A stretch of DNA of 64,000 bases from Bacteriovorax sp. (GTDB lineage Bacteria; Bdellovibrionota; Bacteriovoracia; Bacteriovoracales; Bacteriovoracaceae). The translations under genes were made by a program, and so were the position numbers. The DNA is taken from the NCBI GenBank assembly GCA_014378525.1, contig JACMNL010000004.1, positions 1 through 64,000 of the forward strand. The letters are read 5' to 3'. The notes beneath the pieces are model-generated. The model worked only from the letters and a program-made list of their open reading frames with translations. It had not been told where the DNA came from and searched no databases. Positions 53,195 through 61,132 of this stretch are shown here, one piece after another (the stretch's first letter is position 1; each line of letters begins with the position of its first letter).

Positions 53195-53419
53195 TTAAAA
53201 TCTCATTTCGCGAAGTGGATTGATTAAGTCTTCAAGTCCGTTGAGCTTAATTTCATAGAGCAGGCCTAGAAGTTTTCCCAGATCATTTTTCGGGAATCCC
53301 TGATCGTAAAACCAAAGGACGTAACTTTCAGGAAGATCTATGAGAAGCCTTCCCTGATATTTACCAAATGGCATAGTGACTGTGGTGAGTTTTACGAGAT
53401 CGTTTTGTTCAAAATTCAT
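53195..53419 (-). CDS. DUF3820 family protein upstream of recQ
   Basis: 74 residues from the ATG at 53419. TTVTMPFGKYQGRLLIDLPE and YVLWFYDQGFPKNDLGKLL with EIKLNGLEDLI are DUF3820 motifs. The small domain is found next to RecQ and other DNA-related proteins and as a tail of exonucleases, so a DNA role is likely but unproven. A longer frame from a TTG at 53455 exists. There is no clear Shine-Dalgarno for either start. Confidence 0.82.
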   Translation of the reverse strand: MNFEQNDLVKLTTVTMPFGKYQGRLLIDLPESYVLWFYDQGFPKNDLGKLLGLLYEIKLNGLEDLINPLREMRF

Positions 53420-53475
53420 AAGGGAAATTATCTTATTTTGGGTACGTATTGCCAAGCGCTATCAATTGTTTTGAT

Positions 53476-53486
53476 CGCAAATTGCG
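53476..53486. repeat. palindromic operator candidate, copy A
   Basis: CGCAAATTGCG, a perfect palindrome around a central base, in the gap between the DUF3820-recQ unit and the toxin-antitoxin unit. An identical copy lies at 53539-53549, 63 bp away centre to centre, i.e. six helical turns. Confidence 0.6.
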
Positions 53487-53538
53487 TCCAAATCGATAAT
53501 CTTAGGGTGGAGATTCTAATACGTTACAAACTTGAGGT

Positions 53539-53549
53539 CGCAAATTGCG
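53539..53549. repeat. palindromic operator candidate, copy B
   Basis: CGCAAATTGCG again, both copies also sharing the T before the first C. The two lie on the same DNA face if the DNA is B-form, which would suit cooperative binding of a dimeric regulator with DNA looping. Confidence 0.6.
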
Positions 53550-53578
53550 GCGTCAAGATTGTAAGTTGTCAATAATTC

Positions 53579-53893
53579 CTATGCGGCCATTGCCTGAATC
53601 AATGCAGAGATTGTAGAGAGCTCAGGATTAAAATCTTTTTTCGGATCAATTAAATCATATAATGTTCTTCTGCCGATTCCGGCCTTCTTTGCCAGCGCAA
53701 CTTTATTCACTGTCATTAAATGCGTATATAGAACATCTCGAAAAGTTTCAAGATCCCCACTTCTAATACAATCCAATAAAACTTCAGCAACCGTTGAAGA
53801 GTTTTTTAAAATCTTGCTATTAAATGGAACGTGCTCCACTAATAATTTCTTGCCTGATTTTTTTGGCCTTTTTAATGTCGTAGTTTTGACCAT
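53579..53893 (-). CDS. HigA-like antitoxin
   Basis: 104 residues from the ATG at 53893, preceded by GGAGGAAATAAA; the longer frame to 53908 has no better signal. The C-terminal part (residues 55-104) has the helix-turn-helix of the addiction-module antidote family: NKVALAKKAGIGRRTLYDLI, with DPKKDFNPELSTISALIQAM. The first ~40 residues are basic (KTTTLKRPKKSGKK). It would neutralise the adjacent toxin and repress the operon. It overlaps the toxin 3' end by 74 nt. Confidence 0.82.
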   Translation of the reverse strand: MVKTTTLKRPKKSGKKLLVEHVPFNSKILKNSSTVAEVLLDCIRSGDLETFRDVLYTHLMTVNKVALAKKAGIGRRTLYDLIDPKKDFNPELSTISALIQAMAA

Positions 53894-54124
53894 TTTTATT
53901 TCCTCCATTCAAAGCAACTATTAGCGTTTTATTTCTGGAAAAAAGATAAATTCTTATCCCATTTTTCCAACGTAACTCAATTAGTCCTTCAAATTTTTTA
54001 TAATCTCCAAAATGTCCAATTGAGAGCATATCGAGTCTGGAGATAATTATGACCTGAGTTTTTGGTGGTTGTTTATAAAACCATTTTAAAAATTCAAATG
54101 TTTTTAGAACTTGAATTTTTTCAT
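53820..54124 (-). CDS. HigB/RelE-like toxin with an out-of-frame start
   Basis: The body of the frame (about 100 residues) is a Gp49/HigB-like mRNA interferase: VLKTFEFLKWF, KFEGLIELRWKNGIRIYLF, and GGNKNGQNYDIKKAKKIRQEI at the C-terminus. The only ATG at the right place is at 54124-54122, but it is one base out of frame: reading from it gives MKKFKF then stop. With one extra A in the run of six A (54116-54121) it would read MKKIQVLKTF, the expected N-terminus. The alternatives are an in-frame GTG at 54152 with AGGAG upstream, or an ATT. Hence the gene may be inactive, use slippage, or start at the GTG. Confidence 0.65.
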
Positions 54125-54131
54125 TATTTGA

Positions 54132-54160
54132 ATTGTACGGTATATTGCACACATTGTCAA
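54132..54160 (-). promoter_or_regulatory. sigma-70 promoter of the toxin-antitoxin operon
   Basis: On the minus strand TTGACA (54160-54155), 17-bp spacer, TACAAT (54137-54132). The consensus match is the best in the window. The start site would fall at about 54125-54128, leaving almost no leader before the ATG at 54124, so the mRNA would be leaderless. Confidence 0.75.
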
Positions 54161-54356
54161 TGCTCCTACACTGGTAATTCAAGCAAAGAGATTCAGAAGA
54201 TCATTTTTCTATCTGCTTAGAAATAAGAGCAGTTCAGAGACAATAGTTAACAAAACTAATAGCCCATAATCACTCTTTGAAAAGAACGGTGTTAACGCTA
54301 CGTCGCCACCAAAAGTCTAGTGGAACCTTTTTAGGAGTTTATTTTGCAGAGGTAAC

Positions 54357-54386
54357 CTTGACACTTCTGCTTTTGATACCATCTTA
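54357..54386 (+). promoter_or_regulatory. possible sigma-32 heat-shock promoter of the clpB-like gene
   Basis: CTTGACA (54357-54363), 15-bp spacer, CCATCTTA (54379-54386), resembling CTTGAAA / CCCATnTA. It lies about 50 bp before the start. A sigma-70 reading with TTGACA has no good -10. Heat-shock control would suit a disaggregase. Confidence 0.35.
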
Positions 54387-54433
54387 TTAAGTAGAAATGA
54401 CGTGATTCAAAACGTTTGATCTAAGGGAGGAAT

Positions 54434-56815
54434 ATGAATAAATTTGATAGTATCGTTGAGGGCTCGTTATCCGTTGCCCAAAGTGAAGCACTGAAAAGAA
54501 AAAATAGCGAATTAGCGCCGGAGCATTTAATTCTAGGGCTGATCAGCAATCCGCAAAGTTTTTCAAGCAGAGCTTTGAAAAAATATTCAAAGGAGCTTGA
54601 AGCACTTTTAAAAAATTTACCGACGACAAAAAACAAACTTGAAATGGATCGTCTTCAGGCGAGCAGCAAACTTTCCGAGTGGCTGACGTACGCATCTTCT
54701 AATGCCATTCAAAATGGTCGTGGTGAAATTACGGAAACTGATCTACTGAAGTATCTTCAGCAGATCGTTCCCGATTTTAAGATTGATTACAATTCACTTA
54801 AGACGGAAAATGCTGAAGGTGTAACAGAGAAACCTGGTTTCTTAATTAACTTAAATGAACTGGCCGAAAGCGGAAAGCTTGATCCTGTAATCGGACGCTC
54901 GAAAGAGATTCGTGCGGTGATGGAAATTTTAGGAAGACGTGGAAAAAACAATCCGGTGTTAGTGGGGCCTGCTGGTGTTGGTAAAACCGCCATCGTTGAA
55001 GGTCTTGCTGATGCAATTGTTAAGGGAAAAGTTCCGGATGTTCTGGAAGGAAAAACTGTTTATTCATTAGAGCTTGGTGCTTTAATGGCCGGAACAAAAT
55101 ACAGAGGTGAATTCGAAGAAAGACTTCAGACTCTGTTAAAATTTATTAAAGACCAGAATGGCCAGGCGATATTGTTCATCGACGAGCTTCACCAGTTAGT
55201 TGGTGCGGGCAGAACTGATGGTGCAATGGATGCGGCCAATTTATTAAAGCCAGCTCTTGCGCGTGGAGAGCTTCACTGTATTGGGGCAACGACGCCCGAA
55301 GAGTACCAAAAATATATTCTGAATGATTCAGCATTAGACCGACGTTTTCGTGCAGTTCCAGTAGATGAACCGACGAAAGAAGACGCGATCGAAATTTTGA
55401 TGGGTATCAGAGAAAAAATGGAGATCCATCATGGAATCAAAATATCTGATCGAGCTATTTACGATGCTGTCTTCCTTTCTAGCCAGTATATTCCTGATAA
55501 AAACTTACCAGACAAGGCAATTGACCTTATCGATGAAGCAAGTTCAGCACTCAAATTATCAGCAGAAGCAATGCCCGCCGACCTCGCGGAACTAGAAGGT
55601 GAAATCAGAACGAAAAAGATTTATGCAAAGTCGCAGAACAAGTCTGCTGACATTGAAAAAGAAATCGTCGCACTGGAGAGCAGATTTAAAGAAGGAAAAG
55701 CAAAATGGGAGCAGGAAGTTTTGAGTCTTAAAAAAGAATCAGAATTAAAACTTTCATTAGAGAGAACTAAATTTGAGCTGGAGCAAGCTCAGAGAAACCA
55801 GGATTATGAGACAGCTTCAAAATTGAAGTACCAGACGATTCCGGAAATTGAATCGCAGCTGGCCAACTCTCAGACGACATGGATTCTCGATACGAAACAT
55901 GTGGCATTGGTTATCTCGAGACAAAAAGGAATTCCTGTTGAAAAGATTTTAAAATCTAAACAGGAACAGATTCTTGAACTGGAAGCTTACTTAAAAAGAA
56001 AAGTTTTCGGACAGGACTCTGCTCTTCACGAGATTGCAGAAGTTCTGGTTACTGCTCATGCAGGCTTATCAGATCCGTCGAGACCACTTGGATCTTTTTT
56101 ATTGAAAGGGCCATCGGGTGTCGGTAAAACTGAAACGGCAAAAGCACTGGCAGAATTTTTATTCGGCTCACAAGATCACCTGGTTCGTTTTGACTTATCA
56201 GAGTTTTCTGAAAAACACTCTGTCTCAAAACTGATTGGTGCCCCTGCAGGATACGTAGGTTATGAAGAAGGTGGTGTGTTGACTGAAGCGATCAGAAGAA
56301 AACCTTATTCGGTCATTCTGTTTGATGAAGTTGAAAAAGCTCACCGCGATTTTTCGGACATCCTCCTCCAAATTCTGGACGATGGCCGATTAACAGACAA
56401 CAAAGGACGTACGATCGATTTCAAGAACACGATTATTTTAATCACAACTAACTCGAAAGATTTGGAGAATGATTTTAAGCCGGAAGTTCTTGGACGATTA
56501 GATGCCATGTTAACTTATAACCCACTTGATAATTCAATCATGACCAACTTGATTGATAAACAATTGCAGATGTTAAACGAAAGACTGGAGAGCAAAGAGC
56601 TTTCAATTAGCCTTTCCCCAAAGGTCTACGAAGAATTGGCAAAACGCGGATACGACCCGCGCTTTGGTGCTCGCCCACTACAGTCTGTCTTCTCACAAAT
56701 AGTCACTCGTCCTCTTTCTAAGAAAGTACTAGAAGGGCATTTAGAAAAAGGCCAGATGAAAGGCGTTTGGAAGGATGATGGTTCCCATCACGTTGACTTC
56801 GAAATGCTTCAATAA
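54434..56815 (+). CDS. clpB: ClpB-like AAA+ disaggregase (short middle domain)
   Basis: 793 residues. Clp N-domain (1-110), AAA-1 with Walker A GPAGVGKTAIVEGL and Walker B ILFIDELHQLVGAG, an Arg-finger block ALDRRFRAVPVDEPT, a coiled-coil middle domain (about 395-500, with AQRNQDYETASKLKYQTIPE), and AAA-2 with GPSGVGKTETAKAL, GAPAGYVGYEEGG and LFDEVEKAH. A C-terminal GYDPRFGARPLQSV ends it. The middle domain fits ClpB, not ClpA, and I see no ClpP-binding IGF loop, so disaggregation with DnaK rather than proteolysis is likely. It is shorter than the usual ~860 residues. AAGGGAGGAAT is an ideal ribosome-binding site. Confidence 0.85.
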   Translation: MNKFDSIVEGSLSVAQSEALKRKNSELAPEHLILGLISNPQSFSSRALKKYSKELEALLKNLPTTKNKLEMDRLQASSKLSEWLTYASSNAIQNGRGEITETDLLKYLQQIVPDFKIDYNSLKTENAEGVTEKPGFLINLNELAESGKLDPVIGRSKEIRAVMEILGRRGKNNPVLVGPAGVGKTAIVEGLADAIVKGKVPDVLEGKTVYSLELGALMAGTKYRGEFEERLQTLLKFIKDQNGQAILFIDELHQLVGAGRTDGAMDAANLLKPALARGELHCIGATTPEEYQKYILNDSALDRRFRAVPVDEPTKEDAIEILMGIREKMEIHHGIKISDRAIYDAVFLSSQYIPDKNLPDKAIDLIDEASSALKLSAEAMPADLAELEGEIRTKKIYAKSQNKSADIEKEIVALESRFKEGKAKWEQEVLSLKKESELKLSLERTKFELEQAQRNQDYETASKLKYQTIPEIESQLANSQTTWILDTKHVALVISRQKGIPVEKILKSKQEQILELEAYLKRKVFGQDSALHEIAEVLVTAHAGLSDPSRPLGSFLLKGPSGVGKTETAKALAEFLFGSQDHLVRFDLSEFSEKHSVSKLIGAPAGYVGYEEGGVLTEAIRRKPYSVILFDEVEKAHRDFSDILLQILDDGRLTDNKGRTIDFKNTIILITTNSKDLENDFKPEVLGRLDAMLTYNPLDNSIMTNLIDKQLQMLNERLESKELSISLSPKVYEELAKRGYDPRFGARPLQSVFSQIVTRPLSKKVLEGHLEKGQMKGVWKDDGSHHVDFEMLQ

Positions 56816-56827
56816 TTTTCTTTTCGG

Positions 56828-56853
56828 ACCCGCTGCCCCCCGGCGGGTTCTTT
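56828..56853 (+). terminator. terminator of the clpB-like gene
   Basis: ACCCGC (56828-56833), loop of 9 nt, GCGGGT (56843-56848), then TCTTT. Confidence 0.7.
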
Positions 56854-56915
56854 AGGTTCCAGCAGACTTGCGGAGACTGTCAATTGAGTTGTCGCTTTTC
56901 TTGTCGCATTATTAA

Positions 56916-59360
56916 TTATTTTACAATAATTCTACCCAAATTATTTCTTTCATTTTCTAATTTTTTTGATAAATCTAAATTTAAGGTCATAATTTTTAAT
57001 TTTACATAAAGAATAATTTGATAATTGTCAGGCTTAACATTGTCGACATAAAATGCACCATCTCTGCCGGTAAAAAAAGCAATTTCGGATCCAGTAGATA
57101 AATTTATTAGCTTTGCACCGGCCAGTGAAATGGGCTTACCAGTTTCATCGACGAAAATTCCTTCAATTGTTTTAGTAAGTACACTTCCAAGCTTTAAATA
57201 AGAGCCTGATTTATTATGAGATTTTACCCTATATTCTTTATTAGCAAGTCCTAAACTTTTATTGTCGTCAGAAATAACATTCACACTTTTTGCCATGTAT
57301 GGCTGAACAGCAGTTAAGACAGTTCGGCCATTGGAAGCTATATAGGCTTCATGATTATCCTGATCACCATTTATTATGACAGGCTCTCTTAATTCATTAT
57401 CTACAACAATAAAAGATTGTTGAATTCTTTGCCCCAAGCTAAATTTATTATCAATAAAAGTTAATGATCCAGAAGGATTAATATTAATTTCTTTTCTTTT
57501 TGTGGCATTATCATAAGCAAAATTAGCAGAAAACTCATTGTATTGAGTATTTAAATAACTTCCTACGAACGCATTTTTATTGTTGCGATCTCCGCTTAAT
57601 CTTGCAGAATAAATTCTATTATTAACGGCTTTGTTTTCATTGTAAGAAAATTCACTTTGAATATTATTTAAGTCGTTAGTTCGATTAAACGTTGTATTTA
57701 AACTCTTTTTTCCAGAATCAAAATTATAATTTAATTGTAACAATATGGATTCACTTTTACTTGAAGAAACTGAATTCTTAGTAATAGTATTTGTCCAATA
57801 GAAATTAGAAAAGAGATTGTTTGCAATTCTATAGTTTAAGCCAGCGCTATACTGTGAAGTCATAAAATTTTTAAAATCTAGAGTTGAAAGACGTCCTTGA
57901 ATGATTCCTGCAAGTGAATCACTTAATTTTTGGTTATAGGTCATGTCTACGTTGTGTCGTAATCCATCTTGTACAAATGTTGGAATTACAATATTTGATA
58001 AAAACTTTGGTGATTGATATTCATAACTGAAAGTTAAGCGTTTTATTTGATCATCGACACCACAAGGGCAAGTCCAAATATAACTGAATTTAGATGCTAC
58101 TCCTGATCCATTCTGATTTATGTTTGATAATGATAAATTATGAATGAATAATCCACGGTCAGTTCCAAATTGATTTTCAACTCCCAAAATTCTTTTTTTG
58201 TTCATTAATTGAGAATTAATCCCAGTAGTCCAATAATTACTTACTCCATAGCGATGATAGAAGCTTGCTATAGAGTCTTTTTCGTACTTGATTTTATCAG
58301 TTTGAAATTTACTTATTGACCCCACTTCGTAGGAAAAATTACTTAAACCTTTTTTAAGCATTGATTCACTACCGGTGTGCTTAAAATAGACAAACTTAAT
58401 CCTTCCAGCATTATCTGTGATTCTTAAGGCTACATGGTTTATTCCCTGTGATACAGGTATTTCCTCTAATACATGCTTACCAGCTTCTAAATTTATTGTT
58501 TGAATGAGAAAACCGTTGATAAAAATTTCTACAATAGATGGGCTTTCTAAAAAAATTTCTCTTTCACCAGTTGGAGTATTAATATTCATAGGAGAAATAT
58601 CAAATGCACTAGCTACACTAAAACCTAAATATTGATAAGGTGTTTGAAATGTTCTAGGAAAATAATTTAAATCCCCAAAACTTAGACGTAAATTACTTGC
58701 TATAACATCTTTAGTCACTTTAGAACCACTGCGAGTCCATGTTCCATTTTCATTTAAGGTGTGATGACTTTCTAGCACATTACCATCAATATTCACCACA
58801 GGGTCAAGCACACCAGAAAGATGCGATTTTTTATCAACTTCAATTTGCTCTTTTACATAGCGCCCATTAAAAGAATAATTAACAAATGAAGAAAAAAATG
58901 ATGGATAAACATTAACTTCATTTTGATCGACGGTGCGATCTGTGATGGAAACATGGTTTGGATTTAAGAAAGAATCTGGAGCTCTGACATCTAATTTAAA
59001 ATTATTACTGTCAAAATGTTGATCCAAACCAAAGTCTAATATTTGTTCATTATTTAACAATACTAGTTGTTCATACTTAAATACAAATTCATCATATTTT
59101 TCTTTTACTAAAAATTTCTCCATTAATTTTTGAAAAGATTTTCTATCAATAGATTGGATTTTTCCATCTGAAGTAACAAAAGCATTGAATTCTCCCAAAT
59201 ATAATTGATTACTATAAAAAGATAAAGTCATTCTTTGAGCCGACAATGTTTGAAATTGTGCGATAGTATTTTTTGTTTCAGCAACTGATAAAGAAATTGA
59301 ATTAATCACTAGCAAGATGAAAAATAATAATTTATAAATTTTCTTAGTGAATAAATCCAT
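56916..59360 (-). CDS. fimbrial outer-membrane usher
   Basis: 814 residues with signal peptide MDLFTKKIYKLLFFILLVINSISLSVA. The layout fits a FimD/PapC-type usher: an N-terminal domain, a large barrel with SFGDLNYFPRTFQTPYQYLG and EREIFLESPSIVEIFINGF (plug-like), then LEEIPVSQGINHVALRITDN and a C-terminal carboxypeptidase-like beta domain (PISLAGAKLINLSTGSEIAF) that ushers use as the second C-terminal domain. It secretes and assembles the pilus subunits at the outer membrane. Two cysteines sit close in WTCPCGVDD. It belongs to the less typical usher clades (archaic or CS1-like) rather than type 1. Confidence 0.78.
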   Translation of the reverse strand: MDLFTKKIYKLLFFILLVINSISLSVAETKNTIAQFQTLSAQRMTLSFYSNQLYLGEFNAFVTSDGKIQSIDRKSFQKLMEKFLVKEKYDEFVFKYEQLVLLNNEQILDFGLDQHFDSNNFKLDVRAPDSFLNPNHVSITDRTVDQNEVNVYPSFFSSFVNYSFNGRYVKEQIEVDKKSHLSGVLDPVVNIDGNVLESHHTLNENGTWTRSGSKVTKDVIASNLRLSFGDLNYFPRTFQTPYQYLGFSVASAFDISPMNINTPTGEREIFLESPSIVEIFINGFLIQTINLEAGKHVLEEIPVSQGINHVALRITDNAGRIKFVYFKHTGSESMLKKGLSNFSYEVGSISKFQTDKIKYEKDSIASFYHRYGVSNYWTTGINSQLMNKKRILGVENQFGTDRGLFIHNLSLSNINQNGSGVASKFSYIWTCPCGVDDQIKRLTFSYEYQSPKFLSNIVIPTFVQDGLRHNVDMTYNQKLSDSLAGIIQGRLSTLDFKNFMTSQYSAGLNYRIANNLFSNFYWTNTITKNSVSSSKSESILLQLNYNFDSGKKSLNTTFNRTNDLNNIQSEFSYNENKAVNNRIYSARLSGDRNNKNAFVGSYLNTQYNEFSANFAYDNATKRKEININPSGSLTFIDNKFSLGQRIQQSFIVVDNELREPVIINGDQDNHEAYIASNGRTVLTAVQPYMAKSVNVISDDNKSLGLANKEYRVKSHNKSGSYLKLGSVLTKTIEGIFVDETGKPISLAGAKLINLSTGSEIAFFTGRDGAFYVDNVKPDNYQIILYVKLKIMTLNLDLSKKLENERNNLGRIIVK

Positions 59361-59380
59361 TTATCCTCAAAAACAAAATT

Positions 59381-60337
59381 TTATTGGGACTGTAAAGTAA
59401 AAGTAATTACATCTTGATAGCTGCCGGCCGTTTTACTGCCATTATTAACTCCCGAATATCCCATCGTAAGATTTCCGAGAAAAGATGAACTCGAGTACAT
59501 TGTAGCGTTAGAAACTGTACTGAAAGTTGTTGGTGTTGTGGTTAATGTAAGGGGTGTTGCCGCAAAACTTAAGCTATAAGAAATTTTATCATTTGCACCC
59601 GGTGTAGCCACGCTGGTATTAACTAAATTACCAGAGTTGGTACTGCTGGCCATGAGCAAATATCCATTTTGACAGTTGGCTGTAATATTAACTGAGCCTA
59701 CATTTAAAGCTGATTGGGTAGATGTTAACGGTAGGTTGGAAGCTGAAGCTGTCGGGGTAATTGTTAAAGTTATTGTATCGTTGATAACTGCAGCACTAAT
59801 AATTAAGGTCTTTGTTACCAGAGGATTTATAGTGGTAGTTAAATTCTTTGCTTCAAAAGTTAAGACATCAGTGTAGGTCCCACTATAGAGTTGAGCTGCG
59901 GGAGTCCCGGTAATGGAAAATTTTAATGAACCAGTCAAGCCAGGTGATCCACCTTCAGTTGCAGTAAAGAATAAGGTTTTTGTTGTCCCAATCGTAGTTG
60001 TATCTAAAGGCCCTGAATTAACTAGTGCAGATCCAGCTGATATAGTGAATGACATAGTGAAGCCTTTTAAATAAGTAGCCGAAACCCCACCTTTAGTAGC
60101 CGCATTTGAATTTTTTAATCCACCGTTTTGACTTGTCATCGAGACTTGAAAGTTTTGATTTGTTCCACTTGAATTTTTAAGAGTAAAACTTGAAACACTT
60201 AAGTTTGTTTTAGTTGTAGTAATATCAATCCCTGTATTACCAGAACCGGTGACTGTTAGGGTGTCGGTAGATGCATAAGCATTGTTCAAGTATAAAAAAC
60301 TCAGTAAGAAAAGAAAAATTGTAGAGAGTGTTTTCAT
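59381..60337 (-). CDS. two-domain pilus subunit (probable tip adhesin)
   Basis: 318 residues with signal peptide ending at about NNAYA. Two tandem beta-sandwich pilin-like domains are visible: the first ends in LYSGTYTDVLTFEAK near 165, the second in TAGSYQDVITFTLQSQ at the C-terminus. The second also resembles the subunits at 62180 and 62696 (SGY/NGYLLMASSTNSG). A two-domain subunit coded between chaperone and usher is the usual place for a tip adhesin. Its receptor is unknown. AAGGAATCCTCT precedes the ATG. Confidence 0.7.
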   Translation of the reverse strand: MKTLSTIFLFLLSFLYLNNAYASTDTLTVTGSGNTGIDITTTKTNLSVSSFTLKNSSGTNQNFQVSMTSQNGGLKNSNAATKGGVSATYLKGFTMSFTISAGSALVNSGPLDTTTIGTTKTLFFTATEGGSPGLTGSLKFSITGTPAAQLYSGTYTDVLTFEAKNLTTTINPLVTKTLIISAAVINDTITLTITPTASASNLPLTSTQSALNVGSVNITANCQNGYLLMASSTNSGNLVNTSVATPGANDKISYSLSFAATPLTLTTTPTTFSTVSNATMYSSSSFLGNLTMGYSGVNNGSKTAGSYQDVITFTLQSQ

Positions 60338-60351
60338 AGAGGATTCCTTAT

Positions 60352-61089
60352 TTATTTATCATAAGAAAATTTCCACTCAAAACTGTCATATCCTTGAAGA
60401 TCTTGAGGACGAACTATATTAATTCTTAATTTTGATTTAGCTAAAACATTTTTTCCCTCAACTAAAACAAGTTGAGTTTTATCCAAGGTAATTTTTTTCT
60501 CGGCTAAATTACCAACAGATTTTGCAATTAGTTCAATTGATGGAGATTTTAAAATAGCATGGGCACTTCCATCATTACTGAACAAGAGAGATAACTTCTT
60601 CTTATCTTCGCTTAAAGATTCTACTTTTTCTAATTTTAAATTAGGCTCTGTGGCATCAGAATTTACATAAATTGAGCCAACATAATTAATCATTATGCGA
60701 ACGGCTCCCCTATCTTGATTTTTAGCAGTAAATACTATGGGAACTTCTTCGACGATTATCCGATATGCTTGCTCGGTTGCTATTTTTTCTTCACCTTGCC
60801 AAGATATTTTGATTGTTTTTGTTTCTTTAGGAGAGAGAAGAAATTGATTTGGAAATGCAGTGACTTCAGAAGTGTCAGGGCGATCCTCTTGACCATTTTC
60901 TAAGAGCTTCCTTTGAGTCACTTTTACGATGATTGGAACTGCTTCATTACTTCGGTTGATAACTTGGGCAATAGAGTGAGAGCTTTTGCCGGTTGTTGTA
61001 AGAGATATTGATATAGGAGAAAATTCAAAATGAGCTTCGGCTTTGATGGAAACAAGTAGCAGTAGTGGAAATATGAAATGTTTAATCAT
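60352..61089 (-). CDS. periplasmic fimbrial chaperone (PapD-like)
   Basis: 245 residues from the ATG at 61089, spaced 8 nt from AGGA; the ATG at 61098 is too close to that site. Signal peptide to about KAEA. Domain 1 has EFSPISISLTTTG, INRSNEAVPIIVKVTQR and LSPKETKTIKISWQGE, and domain 2 has KLSLLFSNDGSAHAILKSPS. The chaperone donates a beta-strand to subunits in the periplasm. The F1-G1 loop looks long rather than short, as in the archaic/alternate clade. It is divergent from the OmpA-like lipoprotein gene, with about 40 bp between the starts. Confidence 0.8.
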   Translation of the reverse strand: MIKHFIFPLLLLVSIKAEAHFEFSPISISLTTTGKSSHSIAQVINRSNEAVPIIVKVTQRKLLENGQEDRPDTSEVTAFPNQFLLSPKETKTIKISWQGEEKIATEQAYRIIVEEVPIVFTAKNQDRGAVRIMINYVGSIYVNSDATEPNLKLEKVESLSEDKKKLSLLFSNDGSAHAILKSPSIELIAKSVGNLAEKKITLDKTQLVLVEGKNVLAKSKLRINIVRPQDLQGYDSFEWKFSYDK

Positions 61090-61132
61090 TTTTATCATCC
61101 TAAGAAACTTAAAAAGTAGATATATATATTAT

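Noticed and set aside
54434-56815. Reading the AAA+ protein as ClpA or ClpC
   Set aside because: A coiled-coil middle domain of the ClpB type is present and I could not find the ClpP-binding loop.
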